Positions 38,165-46,876 of a DNA stretch of 64,000 nucleotides are shown one piece after another; the stretch's first letter is position 1; every line of letters begins with the position of its first letter. A program made the translations under genes and the position numbers. A model generated the notes under the pieces. The model had not been told where the DNA came from, did not search any database, and saw nothing but the letters and a program-made list of their open reading frames with translations. The stretch covers positions 1 through 64,000 of the forward strand of contig JRWQ01000017.1 in the NCBI GenBank assembly GCA_000775715.1, read 5' to 3'. Origin of the DNA: Vibrio tubiashii. Its GTDB lineage: Bacteria; Pseudomonadota; Gammaproteobacteria; Enterobacterales; Vibrionaceae.

Positions 38165-39355
38165 ATGAAAATTAACCGCATATCAGAAAAAGAATATAGT
38201 TATGTTAATGAAGTTCTAAACAATAGTTTTAGAAGTTCAAAGGGTGCTGAGTTTATGACTAAGTTAGAGCACCAATTTTGCGAAACTTTCGAAACAAACT
38301 TTTCGATTTCACATGTTAACGGAACTGCGACAATGCATTCTGTGTTAGAGGCTGCCGGTATTGGTCAAGGCGATGAGGTTATTGTTCCTCCTCTAACAAT
38401 GGCAAGTACAAGTTTAGCTGTTATTCATTCTAATGCGACTCCTGTTTATGCTGATGTAGAAAAAGACACGCTTGTCATATCTGCAAAGGATATAGAGAAC
38501 AAAATCACTCCTAGAACTAAAGCTATTATAACTGTTTCTCTCTACGGACTTGCTCCTGAAATGGATGAGATTTGCAATATTGCAAAGAAACATAACTTAA
38601 TTCTAATTGAAGACAACGCCCAATCTTTCTTATCTTATTATAAGGGGGAGCTCCTAGGTAACTTTGGTGATGCAGCTAGTTATAGTTTTCAGAGCTCAAA
38701 GCATATAAGTAGTGGTGAGGGTGGAATGACCACCACCAACAACGAAGATCTAGCTATTAAAATAAGAAAAGTTACTGGCCTAGGCTATGCAGCATTGGGT
38801 TCGAAGAAAGCAAAAATTACGAAAGCAGACATTCAAAATCCTAATTATACTCGCCATGACGCTTTAGGCTGGAATTACCGGATGCCAGAACTATGTTGTG
38901 CAGTCGCGTTAGCCCAAGTAGAGCGTTTGAGTGAACTAGTAGAGGTCAGGAAAGTATCCGCTTCTTACTATTTAGATGCACTTAAAGGTTGTACATGGAT
39001 TAAGCCTCAGTTTGTTCCAGAGCACTGTGTGAGCTCATATTGGGCGTTTGCTTGTATTTTAGATACGGACAAGGTTTCTTGGGAAAACTTCTATCAAGCA
39101 TTTATCAAAAATGGTGGCTTACCATTCTATGGGGCGTGGAAGCTAACCTATCAAGAACCACTATTTAGTGAAAAGTTATTTGGTAGAAGAAATGATTATA
39201 TTTCAGAAAATTACAACGAAGTCTCTTGCCCAAATGCGGAATATGTTCAAAGTCGTATAATCGCATTAAAGACTAATTATTGGGATACAGAAGACGCGAA
39301 AGAACAGGCAGAGATTTTGAAAAAAACAATCTTAGAGTTTGAAGACAAGTTCTGA
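38165..39355 (+). CDS. DegT/DnrJ/EryC1 family sugar aminotransferase
   Basis: 396 aa from ATG 38165; a TTG 24 nt earlier is in frame but overlaps the preceding gene. A PLP-dependent type: NGTATMHSVLEA, the EDNAQS aspartate motif, the FQSSKHISSGEGGM lysine motif and GWNYRMPELCCA. Presumably aminates the 4-keto sugar made by the dehydratase at 35500 (PseC/LegC-like step). Its stop overlaps the next start (ATGA-type overlap at 39355). Confidence 0.85.
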   Translation: MKINRISEKEYSYVNEVLNNSFRSSKGAEFMTKLEHQFCETFETNFSISHVNGTATMHSVLEAAGIGQGDEVIVPPLTMASTSLAVIHSNATPVYADVEKDTLVISAKDIENKITPRTKAIITVSLYGLAPEMDEICNIAKKHNLILIEDNAQSFLSYYKGELLGNFGDAASYSFQSSKHISSGEGGMTTTNNEDLAIKIRKVTGLGYAALGSKKAKITKADIQNPNYTRHDALGWNYRMPELCCAVALAQVERLSELVEVRKVSASYYLDALKGCTWIKPQFVPEHCVSSYWAFACILDTDKVSWENFYQAFIKNGGLPFYGAWKLTYQEPLFSEKLFGRRNDYISENYNEVSCPNAEYVQSRIIALKTNYWDTEDAKEQAEILKKTILEFEDKF

Positions 39356-40203
39356 TGAATAAAGTATTAGTTATTGGTTCTAGCGGATTACTGGGAAGCT
39401 CGTTATGTCAATTCATGATTAATAACGGATATAATGTAGTAACGGTAACTCGTACAAGCCCTGATAGTGATTATAGAATACAAGCAGATATAGCAGAAGA
39501 ACTAAATGAGGTTTTGAGTAAGGAAAAACCTAATTATATTGTCAACTTGGCTGCGCTCACGGATGTCAATCGTTGTGAGTTTGAGCCAGAGGTAGCATTT
39601 TCGGTAAATGCTGCTATTCCAGAAAATATAGCCAGTTCAGACTATAAAAATGCACATGTGATTCACATATCAACAGACCATATATATAACACAAGTCACG
39701 CGAATGAGAATGATGTAACGGTGTTAAATACATATGCTCAAACAAAGCTTGAAGGTGAGCAGTGTTGCGACCTTTCTAGAACTACAATCTTGCGAACTAA
39801 TTTCTTTGGAAAGTCAAAGAGCAACAGGTCTGTTAGTTTGTGTGATTCTGTTTATGAAATGGCGAAATCAGGGAAAAAACTAACTTTATTCAAAGACGTA
39901 TTTTTCTCTCCTTTATCAATAGATAGTCTCGTTGAATACATTCTATTGGTGATAAGAAAACCTATACCCGGTGTTTATAACTTAGGCTCTAAGGACGGGA
40001 TGTCAAAAGGAGACTTCATTCATCATTTTTTGACAGAGGCCAATATTGAATTTGAATACGAGTTCATTGATATGCCCGAACTAGAAGTAGTTCGTCCTCA
40101 TGATATGCGGATGTGTATTGAGAAGTTTGAACAAACATTTTCAGTAGATATGCCAAAGTTGGTAGAAGAAATTAGGAAAGTTGCAAATGAGTACAAAATT
40201 TAA
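39355..40203 (+). CDS. RmlD-like SDR sugar reductase
   Basis: 282 aa. Extended SDR: VIGSSGLLGSSLCQFM at residues 5-20, VNLAALTDVNRCE, HISTDHIYN and the YAQTKLEGE catalytic Tyr-Lys motif, with RTNFFG. It resembles dTDP-4-keto-rhamnose reductase (RmlD) and SpsK, but its neighbours point to a UDP- or CMP-activated amino sugar. Overlaps both neighbours (1 nt and 17 nt). Confidence 0.8.
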   Translation: MNKVLVIGSSGLLGSSLCQFMINNGYNVVTVTRTSPDSDYRIQADIAEELNEVLSKEKPNYIVNLAALTDVNRCEFEPEVAFSVNAAIPENIASSDYKNAHVIHISTDHIYNTSHANENDVTVLNTYAQTKLEGEQCCDLSRTTILRTNFFGKSKSNRSVSLCDSVYEMAKSGKKLTLFKDVFFSPLSIDSLVEYILLVIRKPIPGVYNLGSKDGMSKGDFIHHFLTEANIEFEYEFIDMPELEVVRPHDMRMCIEKFEQTFSVDMPKLVEEIRKVANEYKI

Positions 40204-41275
40204 TAGTCAATTCAAGATTGGAGAGCGTACGCTTAATAATAGTGGTTCTCCCTACTTTATTGCAGATATAGGCGCGAATCATGATGGGTGCCTTCAGAAA
40301 GCTCAAGATTTGATTTATATGGCTGCTGAAGCTGGCTCTCATGCTGTCAAGTTTCAACACTTTAAAGCAGATACCATTGTAAGTAAAACTGGTTTCGATC
40401 AGCTTGGAGATAAACAATCTCACCAATCTAAATGGAAAAAATCAGTTTTCGAAGTATATCAAGGGGCTTCAATTAATTTAGATTGGACTGAAACGCTTGT
40501 CGAAACATGTAAAAAAGCAAATGTGGATTTTTTCACCAGCCCATATTCTCTCGAGCTTGTAGATTTTGTTGATCAATTTGTTCCTGCTTACAAAGTAGGT
40601 TCAGGCGATATTACCTGGCCTGAAATTATCGATAGAATGGCTTCGAAGAGCAAACCGATACTGCTAGCTTGCGGTGCATCGAATCTCGATGAGATAGACA
40701 ATGCTGTTAGAGCTGCTAATAAGCATACACGCGATATCGTGATCATGCAGTGCAATACAAACTATACGGCATCGCTTGAGAACTTTAAATATATTAATTT
40801 AAATGTAATTAAAACATTAAGATCTATGTATCCTGAAGCCATTCTTGGCTTGAGCGATCATACGCCCGGTCATTCGACTGTTCTTGGGGCAATTGCATTG
40901 GGAGCCAATGTAATTGAAAAGCACTTCACTGACAGCAATGACAATGAAGGTCCTGATCATAAGTTTGCTATGACTCCTTCATCTTGGCGCGAGATGGTTG
41001 ATCGTTCAAATGAATTAACATTCGCTCTGGGCAGCGGAGTTAAAAAAGTGGAAGAAAATGAAAAAGAAACGGTTGTAGTGCAGAGACGCTCGATTCGCCT
41101 TCGTGATGATATTAATCTTAAGGCTGGTGATACTATCGGTTATGAAGATTTAATCTGTTTACGCCCATGTCCAGAAGATGCGATTGCCCCTTACGAGCTA
41201 GACCGAGTTGTGGGTAAGGAATTGAGTTGTAGTATAAATGGTGGTGAGTACCTGAAATGGAATATGCTGAAGTAG
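40187..41275 (+). CDS. NeuB/PseI/SpsE-family nonulosonic acid synthase
   Basis: 362 aa from ATG 40187. Condenses a six-carbon aldose with phosphoenolpyruvate. The TIM-barrel has KFQHFKADTI, ACGASNLDEI, the metal-binding histidines in GLSDHTPGHS and VIEKHFT, and a C-terminal SAF (antifreeze-like) domain RRSIRLRDDINLKAGDTI. The N-terminal motif reads IADIGANHDG, with Asp where sialic acid synthases normally have Glu. Product identity is unknown because PseG/PseH-type genes are missing. Confidence 0.87.
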   Translation: MSTKFNSQFKIGERTLNNSGSPYFIADIGANHDGCLQKAQDLIYMAAEAGSHAVKFQHFKADTIVSKTGFDQLGDKQSHQSKWKKSVFEVYQGASINLDWTETLVETCKKANVDFFTSPYSLELVDFVDQFVPAYKVGSGDITWPEIIDRMASKSKPILLACGASNLDEIDNAVRAANKHTRDIVIMQCNTNYTASLENFKYINLNVIKTLRSMYPEAILGLSDHTPGHSTVLGAIALGANVIEKHFTDSNDNEGPDHKFAMTPSSWREMVDRSNELTFALGSGVKKVEENEKETVVVQRRSIRLRDDINLKAGDTIGYEDLICLRPCPEDAIAPYELDRVVGKELSCSINGGEYLKWNMLK

Positions 41276-41937
41276 TCTTAGTAATACCTGCTTATAATGA
41301 AGAGAAAACCATTGGCAGAGTCGTTGCAGAGCTTAGAGAGCAGTTTCAGGACAAAATTGGAATTATTGTAGTTAGTGATGCTTCTACAGATAATACCGCA
41401 GCTATTGCTAAATCTTCGGGTAGCACGGTTATAGAGCTGTCGGAGAATCACGGTTATGCCGGAGCTTTGAGTGTCGGTATGAGTGCAGCTTACAATAAGA
41501 TGAGAGCAAAATATGTTGTAACAATGGATGCTGACGGTCAGCATCCAGTTGCTTCAGTTAATAAGGTTGTATCAATGTTGTGGAATATGGAAGCACCGAC
41601 AATTGATTTAATTGTTGGAAGGCGGCCTTATTTTGCTAGATTCTCTGAACGCATTTATTCGCTGTATTTTTCATTATTTTATAATGTGATGGATCCCCTA
41701 TGTGGACTAAAGGCCTATAGCGACCGTTTATATCATAAATTGGGCACCATTGAAACGTATGACTCTATAGGTTCACAGATGGTCATTGTCGCAAAGAAGA
41801 ATAAAATGAACGTTGTTCAGGTTAATATTCTTTTGAATGAACGTGAGGATGAACCTAGATTTGGCGGGCTATTTAAAGCAAACTGGAGAATACTAACTAG
41901 TCTAGTCAAAACTATCAACTATTCAATATCTAAATAA
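41257..41937 (+). CDS. GT2 glycosyltransferase, dolichol-phosphate-mannose synthase-like
   Basis: 226 aa, soluble (no clear membrane segments). GT-A motifs: VLVIPAYNEEKTIGRVV, VVSDASTDNT and MDADGQHP. This group commonly transfers sugar to a polyprenyl phosphate. It overlaps the NeuB-type gene by 19 nt and precedes the flippase. Donor unknown; it may provide a lipid-linked sugar for the GT-C-like protein at 33480. Confidence 0.82.
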   Translation: MEYAEVVLVIPAYNEEKTIGRVVAELREQFQDKIGIIVVSDASTDNTAAIAKSSGSTVIELSENHGYAGALSVGMSAAYNKMRAKYVVTMDADGQHPVASVNKVVSMLWNMEAPTIDLIVGRRPYFARFSERIYSLYFSLFYNVMDPLCGLKAYSDRLYHKLGTIETYDSIGSQMVIVAKKNKMNVVQVNILLNEREDEPRFGGLFKANWRILTSLVKTINYSISK

Positions 41938-41969
41938 CTATAACTATTTAAGGTAGCTTAGATTAATAT

Positions 41970-43250
41970 ATGCGAAAAAATAGGCTGTTAAAGAACTCAT
42001 CATTTTACTTGTTTTCTACGGTGATAAATTCTGGCTTGGTCTTCCTGCTAACTCCAGTTATGGCTTATATTATCACCCCTGAAGAGATGGGGAAAGTGGC
42101 AATATTTCAATCTTTAACAGTGTTCCTATATTCCATTGTAGGGCTGGGATCAAATAGTGCTACAGTTAGATATAGTTATGACGTCAATGATAATAAGCTC
42201 GGAGAATATATTGGTGCATCCGTAAGTATTTTATTGTCAAGTGCATTGGTTGTGTTGTGTTTAATGTATGTTTTTTCTGATTATTTATCTAAATGGTTGG
42301 AATTAAACGAGTTATGGTTATATTTTTCATTATTTATAGCATCCTTTAACTACTTTTTTTTGTTACTACTTGGTTTGTATCAACGAAATGAGTACGCCCA
42401 AAAGTATGCATATCTTCAAATTGGGAATGGGATATTAAACTTTGCATTATCAATTATTCTTGTTTACTTTGTTTTCCAAACTGGTGATGGTCGTATTTTC
42501 GGTTGGGTAGTTTCAATTGCAGCAACTGGGTTTATTTCTATCTTTATTTTACATAAAAGTTATAGTGTTCGATTCATAACTGAAACCGAGACTAGGAACA
42601 GGCTTTTTCGTTATGGTATTCCTTTGATACCACACGAATTGGGTACATTTTTGATCACTTGGTTAGCAATGATCATAGTGAAAGAAAAAATGGATTTAGC
42701 CAGTGTCGGAATTTTTTTAGTCTCTTTACAGCTATCCTCTGTTCTTGGCGTAGTTTGTGATGCTGCGAACAAAGCTTACGTACCGTGGTTGTTTGGCAAG
42801 TTGAAGCAAGAAAGCGTAGAAAAAATTAAAATAGTAAAAATGAGCTATATAGCTATGTTTGCTCTTATTGCTATTTCAGCAATCTCCTTTTTTCTAGCTC
42901 CAACAGTAATGTCAGTATTTTTGCCTGAAGAATACGCTGATGTGGCTGAGATATTCATCGTATTAGTTTTTGGCCAGGCTTTTGGTGGCATGTATTTATT
43001 GGTTACTAATTACATCTTTTATTCAAAGAAAACAAAAGTTCTGCCTTTCATAACTGTTCTTTCAGGTATAGCCAATTGTTTTCTTTTGTTCTACTTAATA
43101 GAATTATTTGGACTGATTGGCGCAGCTTATGCATTTACTGTAAGCCGCTTTATTCAGTTTATACTAACCTGGCTGGCTGCGTGTGTTTTTTACCCAATGC
43201 CTTGGTCACTTACAGTGTTTGGATCGAATTTTGGACATAAAACTAATTAA
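41970..43250 (+). CDS. wzx: O-antigen flippase (Wzx-like)
   Basis: 426 aa with about twelve membrane segments across the whole length, MATE/PST (polysaccharide transporter) type. The N-terminal RLLKNSSFYLFSTVINSGL and the central RYGIPLIPHELGTFL segment are typical of lipopolysaccharide flippases. Moves undecaprenyl-linked repeat units to the periplasmic face. AT-rich, as are its neighbours. With the polymerase at 44471 it defines a Wzx/Wzy-dependent O-antigen. Confidence 0.85.
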   Translation: MRKNRLLKNSSFYLFSTVINSGLVFLLTPVMAYIITPEEMGKVAIFQSLTVFLYSIVGLGSNSATVRYSYDVNDNKLGEYIGASVSILLSSALVVLCLMYVFSDYLSKWLELNELWLYFSLFIASFNYFFLLLLGLYQRNEYAQKYAYLQIGNGILNFALSIILVYFVFQTGDGRIFGWVVSIAATGFISIFILHKSYSVRFITETETRNRLFRYGIPLIPHELGTFLITWLAMIIVKEKMDLASVGIFLVSLQLSSVLGVVCDAANKAYVPWLFGKLKQESVEKIKIVKMSYIAMFALIAISAISFFLAPTVMSVFLPEEYADVAEIFIVLVFGQAFGGMYLLVTNYIFYSKKTKVLPFITVLSGIANCFLLFYLIELFGLIGAAYAFTVSRFIQFILTWLAACVFYPMPWSLTVFGSNFGHKTN

Positions 43251-44469
43251 AAAAGTGCTGGTAGACTGTTTTAAATTGGGTCATCCTGATTACCCTAAAA
43301 GCGATGTCCTCACGTTTGCCTGCGACAATGATAGATATATTGATTTTAACGGGAAAAAGTATTCCCCCTTGATTGATACTCTTGAAGATGATTTAAGCAA
43401 CCTTGGAATGACAACTACTAGTATTACGAGAATTGCTTCAACAATTAAAGGCAATGTTTCGTACGGAAATGCCTTGTCTCCTGAGGGACCTTTCGCTCGG
43501 GCTATGATACTGAAACGGCTTAAAGGTGGGATAATAAGTGGTTACCCGTTCTCACATTATGAATATTCTATATGGCAAGTCATATTGGATAAGGTTAAGC
43601 CCAAAGTAGTCGTTGGAATTAATCCGTCTAGAGAGCTGTGTAAGTTGTGCAATGAAAGAGGTATATGGGTTGCGGACATACAACACGGAGTTATAACGGA
43701 TAGCCATCCATGGTACGGTGAGACCTTTCGTTCGTCAGATCCTAACGATTGGTTACCTAATGCTTTCTTGGTATGGGATAGGGGCAGTTTTGATGTTATG
43801 AATAAGTGGTGCTCCAAAAGAAGTATTGATGTGATTCAAACTGGTAACCCTTGGATTAGTCGTTTTCTTAAAAAGGAAGCAAGTGACAAGCTTGTAACTT
43901 CCTTGACAAATAAGTACCCGTTAAATTTAGATAGTAATAAGCGTACAATAGTACTGTCTTTGTCCTGGGGGGATGTAACTATACCCAATGGGTTTATCCA
44001 CCCTGAACTAGAGCAGTTTATGAAGCGCCATAAAGAGGATTTTAACTGGATTGTGCGTTTACATCCAAATCAGATTAAAGGTTTTGCTTCTGATGAAGGT
44101 GTTAAATTTAACAAGTATTGGGAAAAGTATTTTAGTGATTTTGATGTAGATTGGGAGTATTACTCTTCAGTACCATTACCACTGATTCTGTCGATTGTTG
44201 ATTATCATATAACTTGGTCTAGTTCTGTATGTATCGAGGCTGCAAAGTTTGATGTGAAGTCATTAGTAATGAATCCTGAGTTTCGTTCAACTAAATCTGA
44301 CTATTATGCAGAGTTAGAAAGACAGGGCTATGTTTATAAGATGGAATGCAACTACGACTTAATCAATAACTGGATACTGACAACACCTTCTAGAGGTAAA
44401 GAAAGTTTAGAAAATGACATTAAGTACCAAAGCTTATTGAGTTTTATCAAAGAAAGGTCCATTGATTAG
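43231..44469 (+). CDS. Putative GT-B glycosyltransferase, unknown specificity
   Basis: About 412 aa if translation starts at TTG 43231, which has GGA 8 nt upstream; the ATG at 43183 lies deep inside wzx and would encode a frame-shadow of it. ADIQHGVITDSHPWYG near residue 150 and VVRLHPNQ near 280 recall GT-B enzymes of the capsule/Kdo-transferase/polysialyltransferase kind, with TWSSSVCIEAA near the C terminus. No membrane segments. Coupled to wzx by a 20-nt overlap. Family placement is weak. Confidence 0.65.
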   Translation: MDIKLIKKVLVDCFKLGHPDYPKSDVLTFACDNDRYIDFNGKKYSPLIDTLEDDLSNLGMTTTSITRIASTIKGNVSYGNALSPEGPFARAMILKRLKGGIISGYPFSHYEYSIWQVILDKVKPKVVVGINPSRELCKLCNERGIWVADIQHGVITDSHPWYGETFRSSDPNDWLPNAFLVWDRGSFDVMNKWCSKRSIDVIQTGNPWISRFLKKEASDKLVTSLTNKYPLNLDSNKRTIVLSLSWGDVTIPNGFIHPELEQFMKRHKEDFNWIVRLHPNQIKGFASDEGVKFNKYWEKYFSDFDVDWEYYSSVPLPLILSIVDYHITWSSSVCIEAAKFDVKSLVMNPEFRSTKSDYYAELERQGYVYKMECNYDLINNWILTTPSRGKESLENDIKYQSLLSFIKERSID

Positions 44470-44470
44470 G

Positions 44471-45625
44471 ATGGATCCTCGACCAATATTACTTTTTATT
44501 GTAACGCTGACTTTGAATTTTGCATATATTTATGGAAATCAAGTTCTAGCCATATTTGTTTCTACTGCTTCGGTATTATTATATATTTATCAGTCGTTTG
44601 TCGTGAAGAGTATTAGGCTGACTAAATTCGAGAAGCAGTTTATTATTGTCGCTTGCGTTTCGGTTATTGCATTACTTCCGTTAAGTACATTTAGGCTTGG
44701 CCTTTCTCCCTTGTATCACTTTTATAATACTCTATCAATGCTACTCCTTGCTAAATTGTTGGTTAGCACTAGGTTCAAGCTTACGGAAATATTGAAACTT
44801 AATTTATTTATCTTTCATTTCTTAATTCTAGCATATATTTTTATCAGTAGAGATATAGCATTCCCTTTAGAGAGTATGATCAATGGTGTAAGCTCAAATG
44901 GTATTACTCTTTTTGTTTTAGTATTAAGTATCCATTATTCTATTGTTCAGATTATAGCAGGGAAGCATACATCCTTACTACCTGCTCTATCCTGTGTCTA
45001 TATTTGCTATATTGGCTGGGGAAGAACATCTATGATTGTGTCTCTTGCCTATTTACTTGGTTTGATGTTTTTTTTGTTGTTCGACTTTTATTATAAGCTG
45101 AGGGTGTTTAATGTTAGAAAATTACCCGTTGAAGTAGAACTTTTCATTTTCTCACTATTAATATTTATTTCCGTTATCTTTGTTTTTGCAACTACTGGAA
45201 TATTTGAAGATTTTATTGATATACTTAATCATACAAAGATTGGTGCTGGCTTATATGACGCGGCACGTGCATCCATTATTGAAGATTATATAAATACGAC
45301 TGATTGGATTTATTTTATTTCAGGTGGAGATTATCAGGGGACGGTGATAGATAAGTACTTTAGAGGAAACCCACATAATACATTTATCCGAGCGCATTAT
45401 ATATTTGGGTTGTTTTACTTAATATTTACTATAGTTCCTCTAATTATTGTTTTCTTGTCCCGTGTTCGTTTCGATAAAAAGGTTTTGTCTATACTTTTAT
45501 TTTCTTTGTTTTATATAAGAAGCTTAACAGAGACAATCTTTTACCCTACTAATTTTGATGTTTATATATTTATCATTGTGTTTTTAGTCTTAAAAGGATA
45601 TGAGGAAAATGCATCACAAAAATAA
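44471..45625 (+). CDS. wzy: O-antigen polymerase (Wzy-like)
   Basis: 384 aa from ATG 44471, about ten to eleven membrane segments and a periplasmic loop with GNPHNTFIRAHYIFG near residue 300, the O-antigen polymerase/ligase-type motif. Polymerises repeat units in the periplasm. Distinguished from waaL (26639) by its place in the O-antigen unit beside wzx. Overlaps the next gene by 26 nt. Confidence 0.82.
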   Translation: MDPRPILLFIVTLTLNFAYIYGNQVLAIFVSTASVLLYIYQSFVVKSIRLTKFEKQFIIVACVSVIALLPLSTFRLGLSPLYHFYNTLSMLLLAKLLVSTRFKLTEILKLNLFIFHFLILAYIFISRDIAFPLESMINGVSSNGITLFVLVLSIHYSIVQIIAGKHTSLLPALSCVYICYIGWGRTSMIVSLAYLLGLMFFLLFDFYYKLRVFNVRKLPVEVELFIFSLLIFISVIFVFATTGIFEDFIDILNHTKIGAGLYDAARASIIEDYINTTDWIYFISGGDYQGTVIDKYFRGNPHNTFIRAHYIFGLFYLIFTIVPLIIVFLSRVRFDKKVLSILLFSLFYIRSLTETIFYPTNFDVYIFIIVFLVLKGYEENASQK

Positions 45626-46664
45626 CTTTAACCTAATTAGGCTTATCGCTGCCTTTCAAGTGCTAGTTGTTCATACATTTAACTCATTTGAGGTTGAGTT
45701 TGGGGTAATAAATGCAATTAAAGTAATTCCTGGTGTGCCAGTGTTCTTTTTCATAAGTGGATATTTGATTTATCAATCTTATGAAAGAAATAATGATTTG
45801 AGAAAGTTTTTTCTGAACAGATTCGCAAGAATATTCCCTGCATTATGGTTAGCAAATCTGATTACGCTTGTCATTCTTTATATGTCAAAATATTTAGATA
45901 CAGTCGACTATACGAATATAGGGTTACTGTCATGGTATGTTGGTCAATCTACAATTATCCAATTTTATAACCCTGACTTTCTTCGGGGATTTGGAGTTGG
46001 TGCCGTAAATGGTAGTTTGTGGACGATTACACTAGAATTGCAGTTTTACATACTTACACCTATTTTATTCCTAATGTATACTCGATTTAATAAGTTGTTC
46101 TTCATTTTAGCTGGTTTGAGTATAGCCGCAGCAATTTATCGCGTATATTGGTATGATTGGGATAATATACTATTCAAGTTGTTTGTAATTACTTTTTTAT
46201 CATGGGTTTACATGTTTATGTTTGGGGTTTGGGTGGCAGCAAGCGGACAGCTAAAAAAACTTATTGAGAAAAGTAATTTTCATTTCATCTTGGTCTTATT
46301 TATTCTAAGTATGAATTACATTGGTGGCGGATATTTTGATAACGCTCAGAACAACATAAATCCAATTTCTTTTTTGTTGTTGTCAATCCTAATATATAAA
46401 CTTGCATACTTTAAGATGTCATTTGATTTTAGCTGGGTTTATAAAAATGATATATCTTATGGGGTTTATCTATACCATATGCCAGTTATTAACTTATTTT
46501 TATATGTCGGCTTGTTGGAGAACGCTTCTCCTTTGATTATAGTAGCCAGTGTTACATTTGTTTCTACTGTGTTAGCACTTTTCTCATGGTACGCTGTTGA
46601 ATCAAGAGTCTTAGCGTTAGTAAGAAAGGTAGGTGGAAGAATGAGTTCAATTAGGCCATCTTGA
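45600..46664 (+). CDS. Acyltransferase-3 family membrane O-acyltransferase
   Basis: 354 aa, about ten membrane segments. The family's N-terminal histidine is in QVLVVHTFNS (about residue 25), with PVFFFISGYLI and RFARIFPALW, as in WbbJ/OafA/OatA-type enzymes that acetylate O-antigen or other glycans. ATG 45609 is an alternative start. Last gene of the AT-rich second unit; a 212-nt gap follows. Confidence 0.87.
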   Translation: MRKMHHKNNFNLIRLIAAFQVLVVHTFNSFEVEFGVINAIKVIPGVPVFFFISGYLIYQSYERNNDLRKFFLNRFARIFPALWLANLITLVILYMSKYLDTVDYTNIGLLSWYVGQSTIIQFYNPDFLRGFGVGAVNGSLWTITLELQFYILTPILFLMYTRFNKLFFILAGLSIAAAIYRVYWYDWDNILFKLFVITFLSWVYMFMFGVWVAASGQLKKLIEKSNFHFILVLFILSMNYIGGGYFDNAQNNINPISFLLLSILIYKLAYFKMSFDFSWVYKNDISYGVYLYHMPVINLFLYVGLLENASPLIIVASVTFVSTVLALFSWYAVESRVLALVRKVGGRMSSIRPS

Positions 46665-46800
46665 CTTAACTCACAGGTGTACTCTTTCCAAAGCGATGAG
46701 TAATATCAACCTAAATTTGATTTTTAGATTATGGATACATCTTTTCATACCACACTGTTGTAAACTAGACTGTTTAGTTTGTCGAGCAAAAAAAACTATG

Positions 46801-46842
46801 GGGTGCTCGGCATTGAAGTGGCCTTAGTTGATGGTAGCTAGC
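46801..46842 (+). promoter_or_regulatory. JUMPstart/ops-like element
   Basis: GGGTGCTC at 46801-46808 and GATGGTAGCTAGC at 46830-46842 resemble the two ends of the enterobacterial JUMPstart (GTGCTC ... GGCGGTAGCGTGC) at nearly the same spacing. The ops core GGTAGC is exact and 9 of 13 ops positions match. It lies in the 212-nt gap, 35 nt upstream of the WbpG-like gene, suggesting RfaH-type antitermination of the third unit. The rest of the gap (46665-46800) shows nothing recognisable. Confidence 0.45.
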
Positions 46843-46876
46843 CCTTTTCATTTTAGGCTTTGTTTTTGGAACTATT

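Noticed and set aside
43183-43230. Upstream ATG-started extension of the GT-B-like gene
   Set aside because: These codons overlap the wzx C terminus in another frame and give a sequence without family features.
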